A stretch of 64,000 nt of DNA, from assembly GCA_028281025.1 (NCBI GenBank), contig JANQKR010000049.1:62001-126000 (forward strand), in the 5' to 3' direction. This DNA is from Croceivirga sp. (GTDB lineage: Bacteria > Bacteroidota > Bacteroidia > Flavobacteriales > Flavobacteriaceae). The notes under the pieces were generated by a model. The model was not told where the DNA came from and did not search any database. It saw nothing but the letters and a program-made list of their open reading frames with translations. This document shows positions 9,667 through 18,247 of this stretch, piece by piece (position 1 is the first letter of the stretch; every line of letters starts with the position of its first letter). The position numbers and the translations under genes were made by a program.

Positions 9667-10815
9667 ATGAAAAGATTATCGATGCTATTGGTAGTACTTG
9701 TGGTTATCCAAAAAATCAATGCTCAACAAGAAAGGGTAATTACAACGGCGGTTCCATTTTTAACCATTGCTTCTGACGCTAGAGCCTCTGGTATGGGTGA
9801 GATGGGGGTAGCCACTTCCTTTGATGCCTATTCACAACAATGGAACCCGGCCAAGTTTGCATTTGCCGAAAACAAAACAGGAGTAGGAATCAGTTATACG
9901 CCCTATTTGGAAAGCATTGTCAGCGATGTATCTTTATTGAGTGCTAGCTACTACAATAAAATAACGGATAGGAGTGCTTTTGCTTTTAGTGTTCGTTACT
10001 TTGGGCTTGGAGAAATTGAACTACGTACTACACCCGACCCCGATGTGTTTACTTTGGTAAAGCCCAACGAGTTCGCTATAGACGGTTCCTATTCCTTAAA
10101 GCTTGGGCCGACGTTCTCGATGGCAGTTGGCGGTCGTTTTATACGATCGAACCTTAGACTTCAAGAGGGTTCACAGGATTCCCAAGCGGCGAATGCTTTT
10201 GCCGTTGACATAGCGGGGTTCTATCGCTCTAGGGAAATAGCCTACAATAGTTTTGATGGCAGATGGAGGGGAGGATTCAACATTTCCAATCTTGGTGGGA
10301 AAATTCAATACGATGAAGGCGGACAGGAAAATTTTTTGCCGACCAACCTAAAGTTTGGAGCGGGGTTTGATTTTATTTTTGATCAAGACAATGTATTGGG
10401 ACTCCATACTGAATTCAACAAATTCTTGGTGCCCACACCAAGGGATTTTAATGGTGATGGTCTGATTACTTCAGAAGATAATGACGAATACCAGCAGATA
10501 GGGTTCTTTAGTGGGGTCTTTGAATCGTTTGGGGACGCACCAGACGGTTTTAGCGAAGAACTGAAGGAGATAACATGGGCCATTGGGGCGGAGTACACGT
10601 ATAGGGAGGCCTTTATGCTTCGCGGAGGATATTTTAACGAAAGTCAGGAAAAGGGTTCAAGAAGGTTTTTCACTCTTGGGGCGGGATTCCAGTTCAAGTC
10701 GGCCCAAATAGACCTTTCCTATTTGTTCTCGACATCCCAGATTAGCAATCCACTTGAAAACACCCTGCGATTTTCCTTTACGTTCAATTTTGGTGAGGAA
10801 TTGGTCAACGACTGA
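9667..10815 (+). CDS. PorV-like outer-membrane protein (type IX secretion accessory barrel)
   Basis: About 382 residues from the ATG at 9667; an upstream in-frame TTG at 9640 would add nine polar residues before the signal peptide. The mature protein begins with TTAVPFLTIASDARASGMG, the hallmark N-terminal segment of PorV/PorQ proteins (FadL-like barrels). It ends with alternating strands and FTFNF. PorV is the T9SS shuttle that receives cargo by its C-terminal domain and hands it to the PorU sortase. Core porV normally sits next to porU, which is absent here, so this may be a paralogue serving local cargo. Three proteins with T9SS domains lie in the window. Confidence 0.78.
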   Translation: MKRLSMLLVVLVVIQKINAQQERVITTAVPFLTIASDARASGMGEMGVATSFDAYSQQWNPAKFAFAENKTGVGISYTPYLESIVSDVSLLSASYYNKITDRSAFAFSVRYFGLGEIELRTTPDPDVFTLVKPNEFAIDGSYSLKLGPTFSMAVGGRFIRSNLRLQEGSQDSQAANAFAVDIAGFYRSREIAYNSFDGRWRGGFNISNLGGKIQYDEGGQENFLPTNLKFGAGFDFIFDQDNVLGLHTEFNKFLVPTPRDFNGDGLITSEDNDEYQQIGFFSGVFESFGDAPDGFSEELKEITWAIGAEYTYREAFMLRGGYFNESQEKGSRRFFTLGAGFQFKSAQIDLSYLFSTSQISNPLENTLRFSFTFNFGEELVND

Positions 10816-10847
10816 TTTAACCTAAAAACGTTGGATAGCTTGCATAG

Positions 10848-10862
10848 TTTACCAAAGGTAAA
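10848..10862 (+). terminator. Short inverted repeat after the PorV-like gene
   Basis: A perfect 6-bp stem (TTTACC/GGTAAA) with a 3-base loop, 32 bases past the stop. There is no strong T-run after it, so it is only a weak terminator candidate. Confidence 0.25.
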
Positions 10863-10993
10863 GAAGCTTGCCTCAATTGTTTCTTTTAGATGGATTGGTA
10901 AAAATATGATTTCTATATGACCCCTTAATAAGAACTGGGCCATCTAAAATTCAGGGAATCAAAATGTCCATTGCAATTAAAAACAGAAAACCC

Positions 10994-13558
10994 ATGAGGA
11001 ACATAAAAATCATAAAAACCGTAACCCTGTTGCCCTGCCTACTATGGGCAATCACGGTAACCGCCCAAACAGATTGGCCGGTACTCAAAACCTATGACCA
11101 GGACCATATTCGACGTATCGCCATGCCCATGGGCGGTATCGGTACGGGTGCGGTCTATTTAAGCGGAAGGGGCGGGTTACAGGACTGGGCCATCATGAAC
11201 AGGCCAGCCAAGGGGTTCCATCCATCAAAGCGAAGGAAAAGGGCCCCTTTTTTCGCCATCAACGTGCACTATGCCGATACCTCGGTCACAAAATTGATGG
11301 AAGGGCCTCTGGACGACAGTGAATATGAGGGGACAACCGGTTCCAATGCCCCCAACCACGGATTGCCCCGTTTTGCAAAGGCCATATTCGAGACCAGCTA
11401 TCCATTCGGGCGATCCCATCTTATCGACCCAAACATGCCTGTCGATGTCACCGTGACTGGGTTCAATCCCCTGATTCCGGGGGACGCGGACAACAGTAGC
11501 ATCCCTATGGCCGTGTTGACCTACTCGGTTACCAACAAAACCGACCGGCCCATTTCCGTCAGCCTTTGCGGAAACATCAAAAACTTTATCGGATATGATG
11601 GCCTCAAGGGAAAGTCCATCGACAATAAAAATGAGTTCAGGAAGGGGAAGGCCTTCAAGGGAATCTTTTTCAGTAGCAAGGGCGTGGATCCCAAAACGGA
11701 ACAGTGGGGCACCATGGCCTTGGTGTACCTGGGTGACGGGGAGGTCAGCTACCGTACCTCATGGACGGCATACCAATGGGGCAGCGCCACGTTGGATTTT
11801 TGGGACGACTTCAGCGCAGATGGAATCCTGGAAAACCGTCCCGATATCGACGAGGACGACCCCATGGCATCCCTGGCCGCCAAGTCGGATTTGGCACCTA
11901 AGGAAACCAAGGAATTTCGCTTTTTGATAAGCTGGCACTTTCCAAACAGACACGATTGGAATGGTGATGAAAAAAAAACCATTGGAAATTATTACACTAC
12001 GCAATACGGGGATGCCTGGGATGTGGTCAAAAAAACCGTTCCGTTACTCAACGAATTGCAAGCAAAGACGACTACTTTCGTAAATGCATTTGTGGCCAGT
12101 GATTTCCCGACCGTTGTGAAAGAGGCGGCCCTGTTCAATTTGTCCAGCTTGAGAACGCAGTTGGCCTTTAGGACAAAGAAAGGGCATCTTATGGGATGGG
12201 AAGGTCTTTTCGAAAATTCGGGTGCGGGTCCGGGGTCCTGTACCCATGTTTGGAACTATGAACAGACCACTGCCTTTCTTTTTGGTGGATTGGCCAAAAC
12301 CATGCGCGATGTGGAATTCGGATATGCCACGGACGAAAATGGCCTGATGAGCTTCAGGGCGTTCCTGCCGTTGGAAGAAAATGCAAACGCCTTTGGAAAG
12401 GCAGCAGCGGACGGGCAAATGGGCAGCATCATGAAAATGTACCGCGAATGGCAGCTTTCGGGCGATGATGCCTTCCTAAAAAAACACTGGCCCATGGTAA
12501 AAAAAGCACTTGGATTTGCATGGATCCCAGGGGGGTGGGACGCCAATAAAGATGGTATTATGGAAGGGCCACAGCACAATACCATGGATGTGGAGTATTA
12601 TGGCCCCAATCCACAAATGGGTTTCTGGTATTTAGGAGCACTGAGGGCAAGCGAAGAGATGGCCGCCCATTTGGGCGAAAAGGCATTTGCAAGACAATGC
12701 CGCAAACTGTATGAACAAGGGTCCGCTTGGATTGATGCCCACCTGTTCAACGGTGAATACTACGAGCAACAGATTGTACCCCCCAAGGAAAATGTTGCCC
12801 AAAGCCTGATGATCGGGAGAGGTGCCAAGGATCTGGCCCAACCCGACTATCAATTGGGTAATGGTGTTCTGGTGGACCAATTGATAGGACAACTAATGTC
12901 CCATTTTGTGGGATTGGGCTATTTGGCCGGAAAAGACCATATCAAAAAAACACTACAATCCATCATGAGGTACAACTTCAGGAAAAGCCTTAAAGACCAC
13001 ACCAATTTTATGCGCTCCTACGCCCTATCGGATGAATCGGCACTCTTGATGTCCACATATCCAAAAGGAAGGTCCCCAAACCCCTTTTCTTATTTTACAG
13101 AGGTCATGACGGGCTTTGAATATACGGCGGCCATTGGAATGCTCTATGAGAACGATATTGAAAATGGTCTGAAAAGCATTCAAAGTATCCGTGACCGCTA
13201 CGACGGAAAAAAACGAAATCCGTTCGACGAGGCCGAATATGGCAGCCACTATGCCCGGGCGATGATTGCTTGGGGGGGAATCTTGGCGCTATCAGGCTTC
13301 GAATACTCCGCAGTGGACCAATCCATGGCCTTCAACGCCAAAAATGGCACCTATTTCTGGTCCAATGGCCATCAATATGGTACGGTCAGGATAACTGACA
13401 CCAATAAACCAGAAGAGAAAACGATTGAACTAAGCTCCTTGAGTGGAACTCTAAGACTGAACAGGTTTGAGCTAAAAGGTTTTGGCATAAAAAAATTTAG
13501 AAATGGAAAAAACTTCGAAAAAGAAAAATCTGTTCTATTTTCGGTACAGAAGCCTTAG
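10994..13558 (+). CDS. Glycoside hydrolase family 116-like (GBA2/DUF608) enzyme
   Basis: About 854 residues from the ATG at 10994; the ATG at 10964 would add ten residues to the signal-peptide n-region. The signal peptide ends at VTAQ. The N-terminal GBA2-type domain opens with the G-G-I-G-T-G motif, and the C-terminal (alpha/alpha)6 barrel follows. By alignment from memory with human GBA2 and Thermoanaerobacterium GH116, E423 (WNYEQ) is in the nucleophile position and D532 (NTMD) in the acid/base position. Known members cleave beta-glucosides, beta-xylosides or beta-N-acetylglucosaminides. A decayed copy of this gene's 3' end lies at 38162-38486, and a broken GH172 5' end follows at 13935. 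Confidence 0.82.
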   Translation: MRNIKIIKTVTLLPCLLWAITVTAQTDWPVLKTYDQDHIRRIAMPMGGIGTGAVYLSGRGGLQDWAIMNRPAKGFHPSKRRKRAPFFAINVHYADTSVTKLMEGPLDDSEYEGTTGSNAPNHGLPRFAKAIFETSYPFGRSHLIDPNMPVDVTVTGFNPLIPGDADNSSIPMAVLTYSVTNKTDRPISVSLCGNIKNFIGYDGLKGKSIDNKNEFRKGKAFKGIFFSSKGVDPKTEQWGTMALVYLGDGEVSYRTSWTAYQWGSATLDFWDDFSADGILENRPDIDEDDPMASLAAKSDLAPKETKEFRFLISWHFPNRHDWNGDEKKTIGNYYTTQYGDAWDVVKKTVPLLNELQAKTTTFVNAFVASDFPTVVKEAALFNLSSLRTQLAFRTKKGHLMGWEGLFENSGAGPGSCTHVWNYEQTTAFLFGGLAKTMRDVEFGYATDENGLMSFRAFLPLEENANAFGKAAADGQMGSIMKMYREWQLSGDDAFLKKHWPMVKKALGFAWIPGGWDANKDGIMEGPQHNTMDVEYYGPNPQMGFWYLGALRASEEMAAHLGEKAFARQCRKLYEQGSAWIDAHLFNGEYYEQQIVPPKENVAQSLMIGRGAKDLAQPDYQLGNGVLVDQLIGQLMSHFVGLGYLAGKDHIKKTLQSIMRYNFRKSLKDHTNFMRSYALSDESALLMSTYPKGRSPNPFSYFTEVMTGFEYTAAIGMLYENDIENGLKSIQSIRDRYDGKKRNPFDEAEYGSHYARAMIAWGGILALSGFEYSAVDQSMAFNAKNGTYFWSNGHQYGTVRITDTNKPEEKTIELSSLSGTLRLNRFELKGFGIKKFRNGKNFEKEKSVLFSVQKP

Positions 13559-13934
13559 GTGTTCGCTGGAGGCTTTGGATTTTCGGCTGTCGGAACATAG
13601 TATCCATGGTCGAATTTCTGATACTTTTTTCGATTTCGGAGAAAGCTGCTTTTCTAGGCCAACAAAAAAAATGGAACTACCTGTAAGTAGAATTGACAAG
13701 CAGTTATATCCTATTAAAAATGGATTGAGATTCAAAAGTTGGGCAGCCCTCGACGACTATGCAACTTCATATGAAGTGAACAATTCATTTAATCCGAAGG
13801 CATTTGTTGATAAAACCCTTGTAATTTTGAAAGTATATATAAAAAGAAGAGATGTTTATCGTAAGGTAAGTATTCGATAGGTCATACGCCCAAAACGAAA
13901 CCTGACCACAAATTGAATCAATATTTGTAGCATC
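13559..13934 (+). other. Intergenic stretch with no recognised gene
   Basis: 376 bases between the GH116 stop and the truncated GH172. An open frame runs to 13880 (a possible 69-residue product from ATG 13671), but it has no recognisable domain and overlaps the GH116 end if extended upstream. Lying next to a broken gene, it is best read as rearrangement debris. Confidence 0.45.
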
Positions 13935-14114
13935 ATGAAAAAAACCCATTTGGTTATCTTATCCATAGCCCTAATGTTGGTACAGAGCTGCATGGAACAA
14001 CCGCAAAAAGACAGCCCCAAAGTGACCCTGTCCTCCCTTTTACGAGAAATGGTCTCCAGGGATGTCATAGCCAAATTGCCAAAAACAGTCTCTAAAACTA
14101 CTGTTCATCTTTAG
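13935..14114 (+). pseudogene. 5' remnant of a GH172 (DUF2961) lipoprotein gene
   Basis: 59 codons then TAG. The product has a lipoprotein signal peptide (lipobox VQSC) followed by a segment, SLLREMVSRDVIAKLP, nearly the same as in the intact GH172 at 26583 (SLLKEMVSREAIAQLP). Homology stops where the conserved YK-LQ-SSY region should begin, and the rest of the roughly 550-residue protein is missing. It is too short to be an enzyme, though a secreted 59-residue lipopeptide could still be made. Confidence 0.75.
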
Positions 14115-14288
14115 CCTTAATGGATTTATCATATTCTAACTCTTTGAGATAATACGATTTTGCCAGAATAAAGAAGGAGTTAAACAAAATCCAATAATAA
14201 ACCCAAACCGATAATTGAAAAAAAAATGAATTAATTTTTTGTTTATGCTTATCAAGCAAAAAAAGTATTTCCAGGGGTTAATTAAGGA

Positions 14289-14320
14289 TTGAAATTAAGT
14301 GCTGCCCACGATTATATTTA
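14289..14320 (+). promoter_or_regulatory. Candidate Bacteroidetes-type promoter for the fucosidase run
   Basis: TTG at 14289-14291 and TATATTTA at 14313-14320, which fits the TAnnTTTG -7 box at seven of eight positions, separated by 21 bases. It lies about 50 bases upstream of the first GH29 start codon. Spacing is within the reported range; not tested. Confidence 0.35.
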
Positions 14321-14370
14321 TACCGTGACGGTAGTTCTTTTGATCAGTTGGACCAAAAGAGCTTTATGTT

Positions 14371-15789
14371 ATGGATAAAACAGAAAAGACAACCAAAAAA
14401 GAAATGATAAAAAAGATGAAAACAAGTGCTGTAATGGCTTTGGTTTTGGCCATGGCACTTGGACAACTGACCGCCCAGGAAAACGTATGGGATGAAACCG
14501 AGGCCCAAAAGAAAGAACGTATGGCGTGGTGGACACACGACCGTTATGGCATGTTTATCCACTGGGGACTATATGCATTGCCCGCAAGGCACGAATGGGT
14601 ACAGCATTACGAACGCATTCCTGCCCAGGAATACGAAGAAAGGTATTTTGGGCAGTTCAACCCCGATTTGTACAATCCGAAAGAATGGGCAAAAATGGCC
14701 AAGGATGCCGGTATGAAATATGCCGTTATTACCTCAAAACACCATGAGGGCTTCACACTTTTCGATTCTAAGTTCACGGACTATAAGGCGACCAATACCC
14801 CGTATGGCAAGGATTTGTTAAAGGAATGGGTTGAGGCGTTTAGGAACGAAGGAATTAAGATAGGGTTCTACTACTCACTCATAGATTGGCACCACCCCCA
14901 TTTTACGATAGACCGTATCCACCCCCTTCGGCAGGAGAGTGATAAAGCATACGCCAAACTCAACAAGGGCAGGGATATGGCTAAGTACCGCGAATACCTG
15001 CACAACCAAGTGCGCGAGATTTTGACCAACTACGGCAAAGTGGATATGCTCTGGCTGGATTTTTCCTATCCTGATGGAGACCATGGCAAGGATAAGGACG
15101 ACTGGGGTTCCATGGAACTCTTAAAAATGGTGCGCAAACTGCAACCGGAAACTATAGTGAACAACCGTGCCGACCTGGAAGGCGTTAATGGCGGTGGTGA
15201 CTTTGTGACCCCAGAGCAGTTCAAAGTGCCCGAATGGCCCACCATAGATGGTAAAAAGGTGCCTTGGGAAACCTGCCAGACTTTCAGTGGTTCCTGGGGC
15301 TACCACAGGGACGAGAACACTTGGAAGAATACAAAACAGCTCTTGGTACTGCTCATCGAAACTGTGAGCAAGGGCGGTAACCTATTGCTTAATGTAGGCC
15401 CCACCGCGCGTGGCACATTTGACCAAAGGGCGAAGAGCAGTCTGAACAATATGGGAGATTGGATGAAGCTCAATGGCCGTTCCATTTATGGATGTACACA
15501 GGCCCCTGATGAATTTGAGGCCCCTGATCATACATTGTTTACCTATAACAAAAAGACCAACCGCTTGTATGTGCATTTGGTAGACTATCCCATGCAGAAC
15601 TTTGTGATGAAAGGCATGAAAGGTAAGATTAAGTACGCCCAGTTCCTTCACGATGCTTCGGAAATAAAGATAAGCAAGCCCTATGGTCATGCCTTTGACT
15701 TTAAGCTGGGAGAGAACGATGTGAACCTGTCCCTGCCCATTATCAAGCCTAATGTGGAGGTTCCTGTCATAGAATTGATTCTTAACTAA
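14371..15789 (+). CDS. Alpha-L-fucosidase, GH29 (first copy)
   Basis: 472 residues. A charged leader precedes the signal peptide ending LTAQ, so starts at 14404 or 14416 are also possible. The GH29 barrel shows R-Y-G-M-F-I-H-W-G early, the KHHEGF and DWHHP motifs, and the nucleophile at D230 in LWLDF. A short beta-sandwich ends the protein. It removes alpha-L-fucose from glycan ends, most likely in the periplasm. A second GH29 begins 13 bases after the stop. The two differ enough (nucleophile segment WLDF versus WFDG) to suggest different linkages rather than a recent duplication. Confidence 0.92.
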   Translation: MDKTEKTTKKEMIKKMKTSAVMALVLAMALGQLTAQENVWDETEAQKKERMAWWTHDRYGMFIHWGLYALPARHEWVQHYERIPAQEYEERYFGQFNPDLYNPKEWAKMAKDAGMKYAVITSKHHEGFTLFDSKFTDYKATNTPYGKDLLKEWVEAFRNEGIKIGFYYSLIDWHHPHFTIDRIHPLRQESDKAYAKLNKGRDMAKYREYLHNQVREILTNYGKVDMLWLDFSYPDGDHGKDKDDWGSMELLKMVRKLQPETIVNNRADLEGVNGGGDFVTPEQFKVPEWPTIDGKKVPWETCQTFSGSWGYHRDENTWKNTKQLLVLLIETVSKGGNLLLNVGPTARGTFDQRAKSSLNNMGDWMKLNGRSIYGCTQAPDEFEAPDHTLFTYNKKTNRLYVHLVDYPMQNFVMKGMKGKIKYAQFLHDASEIKISKPYGHAFDFKLGENDVNLSLPIIKPNVEVPVIELILN

Positions 15790-15802
15790 AATACAATCTG
15801 CA

Positions 15803-17191
15803 ATGAAAACAAGATATATTGAATCACATGTGTTAGTTGCCGTTTTCGTGTTCAGTGCATTTTTTTGTGCCGCACAGGAAAACTACACCCCTTCTAAGGA
15901 AAATATAGAAGCGAGGAAATGGTTTCAAGATGCCAAGATGGGCATGTTCATCCATTGGGGCGTGTACAGCATTATGGGTGGTGGGGGCGAAGAAGGCATT
16001 GCCGAATGGATCATGCAAAACAAAAAGATTACGGTGGACGCCTATGAAAAACTGCCCAAACTTTTTAATCCTACGGAGTTCGATGCCAAGACGTGGGTGG
16101 CCATGGCCAAAGCGGCTGGCATGAAGTACATCACCATCACTACCAAACACCACGATGGTTTTGCCATGTACGACTCCCAAGTATCCGATTACAATATTGT
16201 CGACAGTTCCCCTTTTGGAAGGGATATCTTCCGCGAGTTGGAACAAGAATGCAAAAAGCAGGGTATCAAACTGTTTGCCTATTATTCCCAATTGGACTGG
16301 CACCATCCAGATTATTTCCCAAGGGGATGGACAGGTCGGCACACAGGACGTCTGGAATCTGGCAATTGGGAAGATTACTTGAAGTATCAGGACGCCCAGA
16401 TTAAGGAACTGGCGGAGAATTATGACATTGCAGGTTTTTGGTTCGATGGCTGGTGGGACCAGGCCGCCCATAAAGAAGATTGGCATCGAGCGGTGGACTA
16501 TCGCTTAAAAAAGGACCAAATCGATTGGAAGCTGGGACGCACCTATAAAATGATCCATGATGTCAAGTCCCACTTGCTCATCGGCAACAACCATCACGAA
16601 GCACCATTTGTGGGTGAGGATTTCCAGATGTTCGAAAAAGACCTGCCGGGAAAAAACACCACAGGTTTTGGTACCGCTGCCGACGATATTGGGGAATTGC
16701 CTTTGGAGACCTGTGAGACCATAAATGGGTCTTGGGGCTTCAACCTGATCGATGACAACCATAAATCCCAAGAGACCTTGGTAAAATACGTGGTCAACGC
16801 GGCGGGCAGAAATTCAAACTTCTTGCTCAACGTGGGTCCCATGCCCAATGGCAAGATACAGGACGAACACGTAAAATCGCTCAAAGCACTGGGGAAATGG
16901 ATGGAAGCCTATGGGGAGACCATCTATGGAACACGGGGCGGGCCTTTTATCAAAGAAGATGCCTATGTGACCACCCAAAAGGGAAACACCATCTTTTTTC
17001 ACGTATTGGACCCCTCTGTAAAAGAGGTGGTCTTCGAACCGGGTGCAAGGGTGCAAAAAGCAACCCGATACGATTCCGGAGCCAAAATCAAGTTCAAAAG
17101 ATCAGGTAAAAAGACGATGCTTACAGTGCCTGTAAAAGAAGGAGACCTTGTGACCACCATCGAAGTGGTTTTAAAAAAGTCAGTCAGATAG
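15803..17191 (+). CDS. Alpha-L-fucosidase, GH29 (second copy)
   Basis: 462 residues with a signal peptide ending at CAAQ. Motifs: MGMFIHWG, TKHHDGF, DWHHPD, and the nucleophile at D215 in FWFDGWW. After the nucleophile come HHEAP and a region holding the E-T-C-E-T-I-N-G-S-W-G segment, where GH29 acid/base residues vary by subfamily. Directly downstream of the first GH29 and certainly co-transcribed. Substrate linkage cannot be read from sequence. Confidence 0.92.
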   Translation: MKTRYIESHVLVAVFVFSAFFCAAQENYTPSKENIEARKWFQDAKMGMFIHWGVYSIMGGGGEEGIAEWIMQNKKITVDAYEKLPKLFNPTEFDAKTWVAMAKAAGMKYITITTKHHDGFAMYDSQVSDYNIVDSSPFGRDIFRELEQECKKQGIKLFAYYSQLDWHHPDYFPRGWTGRHTGRLESGNWEDYLKYQDAQIKELAENYDIAGFWFDGWWDQAAHKEDWHRAVDYRLKKDQIDWKLGRTYKMIHDVKSHLLIGNNHHEAPFVGEDFQMFEKDLPGKNTTGFGTAADDIGELPLETCETINGSWGFNLIDDNHKSQETLVKYVVNAAGRNSNFLLNVGPMPNGKIQDEHVKSLKALGKWMEAYGETIYGTRGGPFIKEDAYVTTQKGNTIFFHVLDPSVKEVVFEPGARVQKATRYDSGAKIKFKRSGKKTMLTVPVKEGDLVTTIEVVLKKSVR

Positions 17192-17294
17192 GAGGTATAA
17201 TGCACAGGACGATGATGCGCAATAAAATAGCTTTTTGTTAATAATTGACTTTGTTAACCATCAATAAACAACGAACAACCATTAACCTAAGACC

Positions 17295-18125
17295 ATGGCC
17301 ACCACAACCATAAAAATGAAGAACCACAAAGCAAGGAAGTTGTCGGGAAGGGGTATCCAAGTACTCGCCTGTTGTCTTTTTTATGGGCTCGTTTCCTGCG
17401 AAAACCAAAAGAATGAATGGCAATCCCTGTTCAATGGTAAAGATCTTGAAGGATGGGCAGCCAAGTTCCACCACCACAAATACGGTGACAACTATGGCGA
17501 TACCTTTAGGGTCGTGGATGAAAAAATTCAGGTCAATTACGATAAGTATACCAAATTCAATAACCGTTTTGGCCATCTGTTTTATAAAGAACCCTTTTCC
17601 TCCTATCACCTAAAATTTGAATACCGTTTTACGGACCAATGGATGGACGATGCCCCAGGTTACGCCTATCGTAACAGCGGGATCATGTTTCATTCACAAG
17701 ACCCAAAGACTATATTGAAGGAACAGGACTGGCCCATTTCCGTGGAATACCAGATGTTGGCCGATGCGGGCGAAGGAGCACGGCCAACGGGCAATATGTG
17801 CTCCCCAGGTACCGAAGTGTTTTACAAAGGGGAAATGGATCCAAGGCACTGCATTAGTTCCAGTTCCGATACTTACGCTTGGGATGAATGGGTAAAAGCA
17901 GATCTTATTGTTTATGGGGATTCCTTGGTTATCCACAAGGTAAATGGAAAAACCGTATTGGAGTATACCCGTCCACAGATTGGGGGCGGTGTGGCCAACG
18001 GCTATGATCTGGCCATTAAAATTGATGGCAAGGCCTTGACCAAAGGCTATATAGCCTTGCAGGCAGAGGGGCAGGGGGTGGAGTTCAAAAACATAAAAAT
18101 CAGAAAAATCAACGATATCCAATAA
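17295..18125 (+). CDS. DUF1080 lipoprotein (3-keto-glycoside hydrolase type)
   Basis: 276 residues. An N-terminal hydrophobic stretch ends in the lipobox LVSC; the start could also be ATG 17316. One concanavalin-like jelly-roll follows: WQSLFNGKDLEGW is the hallmark DUF1080 opening. Members have been shown to act on 3-keto-glycosides or 3-ketodisaccharides, made by a partner oxidoreductase. A paralogue lies at 61410, and Tat-exported oxidoreductases lie at 32332 and 55295, so a complete oxidise-cleave route could operate outside the cytoplasm (inference). Confidence 0.82.
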   Translation: MATTTIKMKNHKARKLSGRGIQVLACCLFYGLVSCENQKNEWQSLFNGKDLEGWAAKFHHHKYGDNYGDTFRVVDEKIQVNYDKYTKFNNRFGHLFYKEPFSSYHLKFEYRFTDQWMDDAPGYAYRNSGIMFHSQDPKTILKEQDWPISVEYQMLADAGEGARPTGNMCSPGTEVFYKGEMDPRHCISSSSDTYAWDEWVKADLIVYGDSLVIHKVNGKTVLEYTRPQIGGGVANGYDLAIKIDGKALTKGYIALQAEGQGVEFKNIKIRKINDIQ

Positions 18126-18184
18126 AACTGACATGATTAAAACGGTCATTGAACATAGAGCGCAATGATTTTTTAATAGTCAAG

Positions 18185-18222
18185 GGTCACATGCGACGGC
18201 CTGAGCCTGTTGCAGGGTGACC
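18185..18222 (+). repeat. REP-like palindrome upstream of GH20
   Basis: A strong hairpin: outer arms GGTCAC (18185-18190) and GTGACC (18217-18222), inner arms TGCGACGGC and GCC-t-GTTGCA around a CTGA loop, with one bulge and one G-T pair. It resembles the CTGAGC...GGGT palindromes scattered between flavobacterial genes. A degenerate relative lies at 53043-53113. It ends 25 bases before the GH20 ATG. Confidence 0.5.
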
Positions 18223-18247
18223 ATTGAAAAACAAGAAAAATGAGCAT

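Noticed and set aside
13503-13880. 125-codon open frame over the GH116 end
   Set aside because: It overlaps GH116 out of frame, has no recognisable domain and lies in a region with gene debris; not enough to call a gene.
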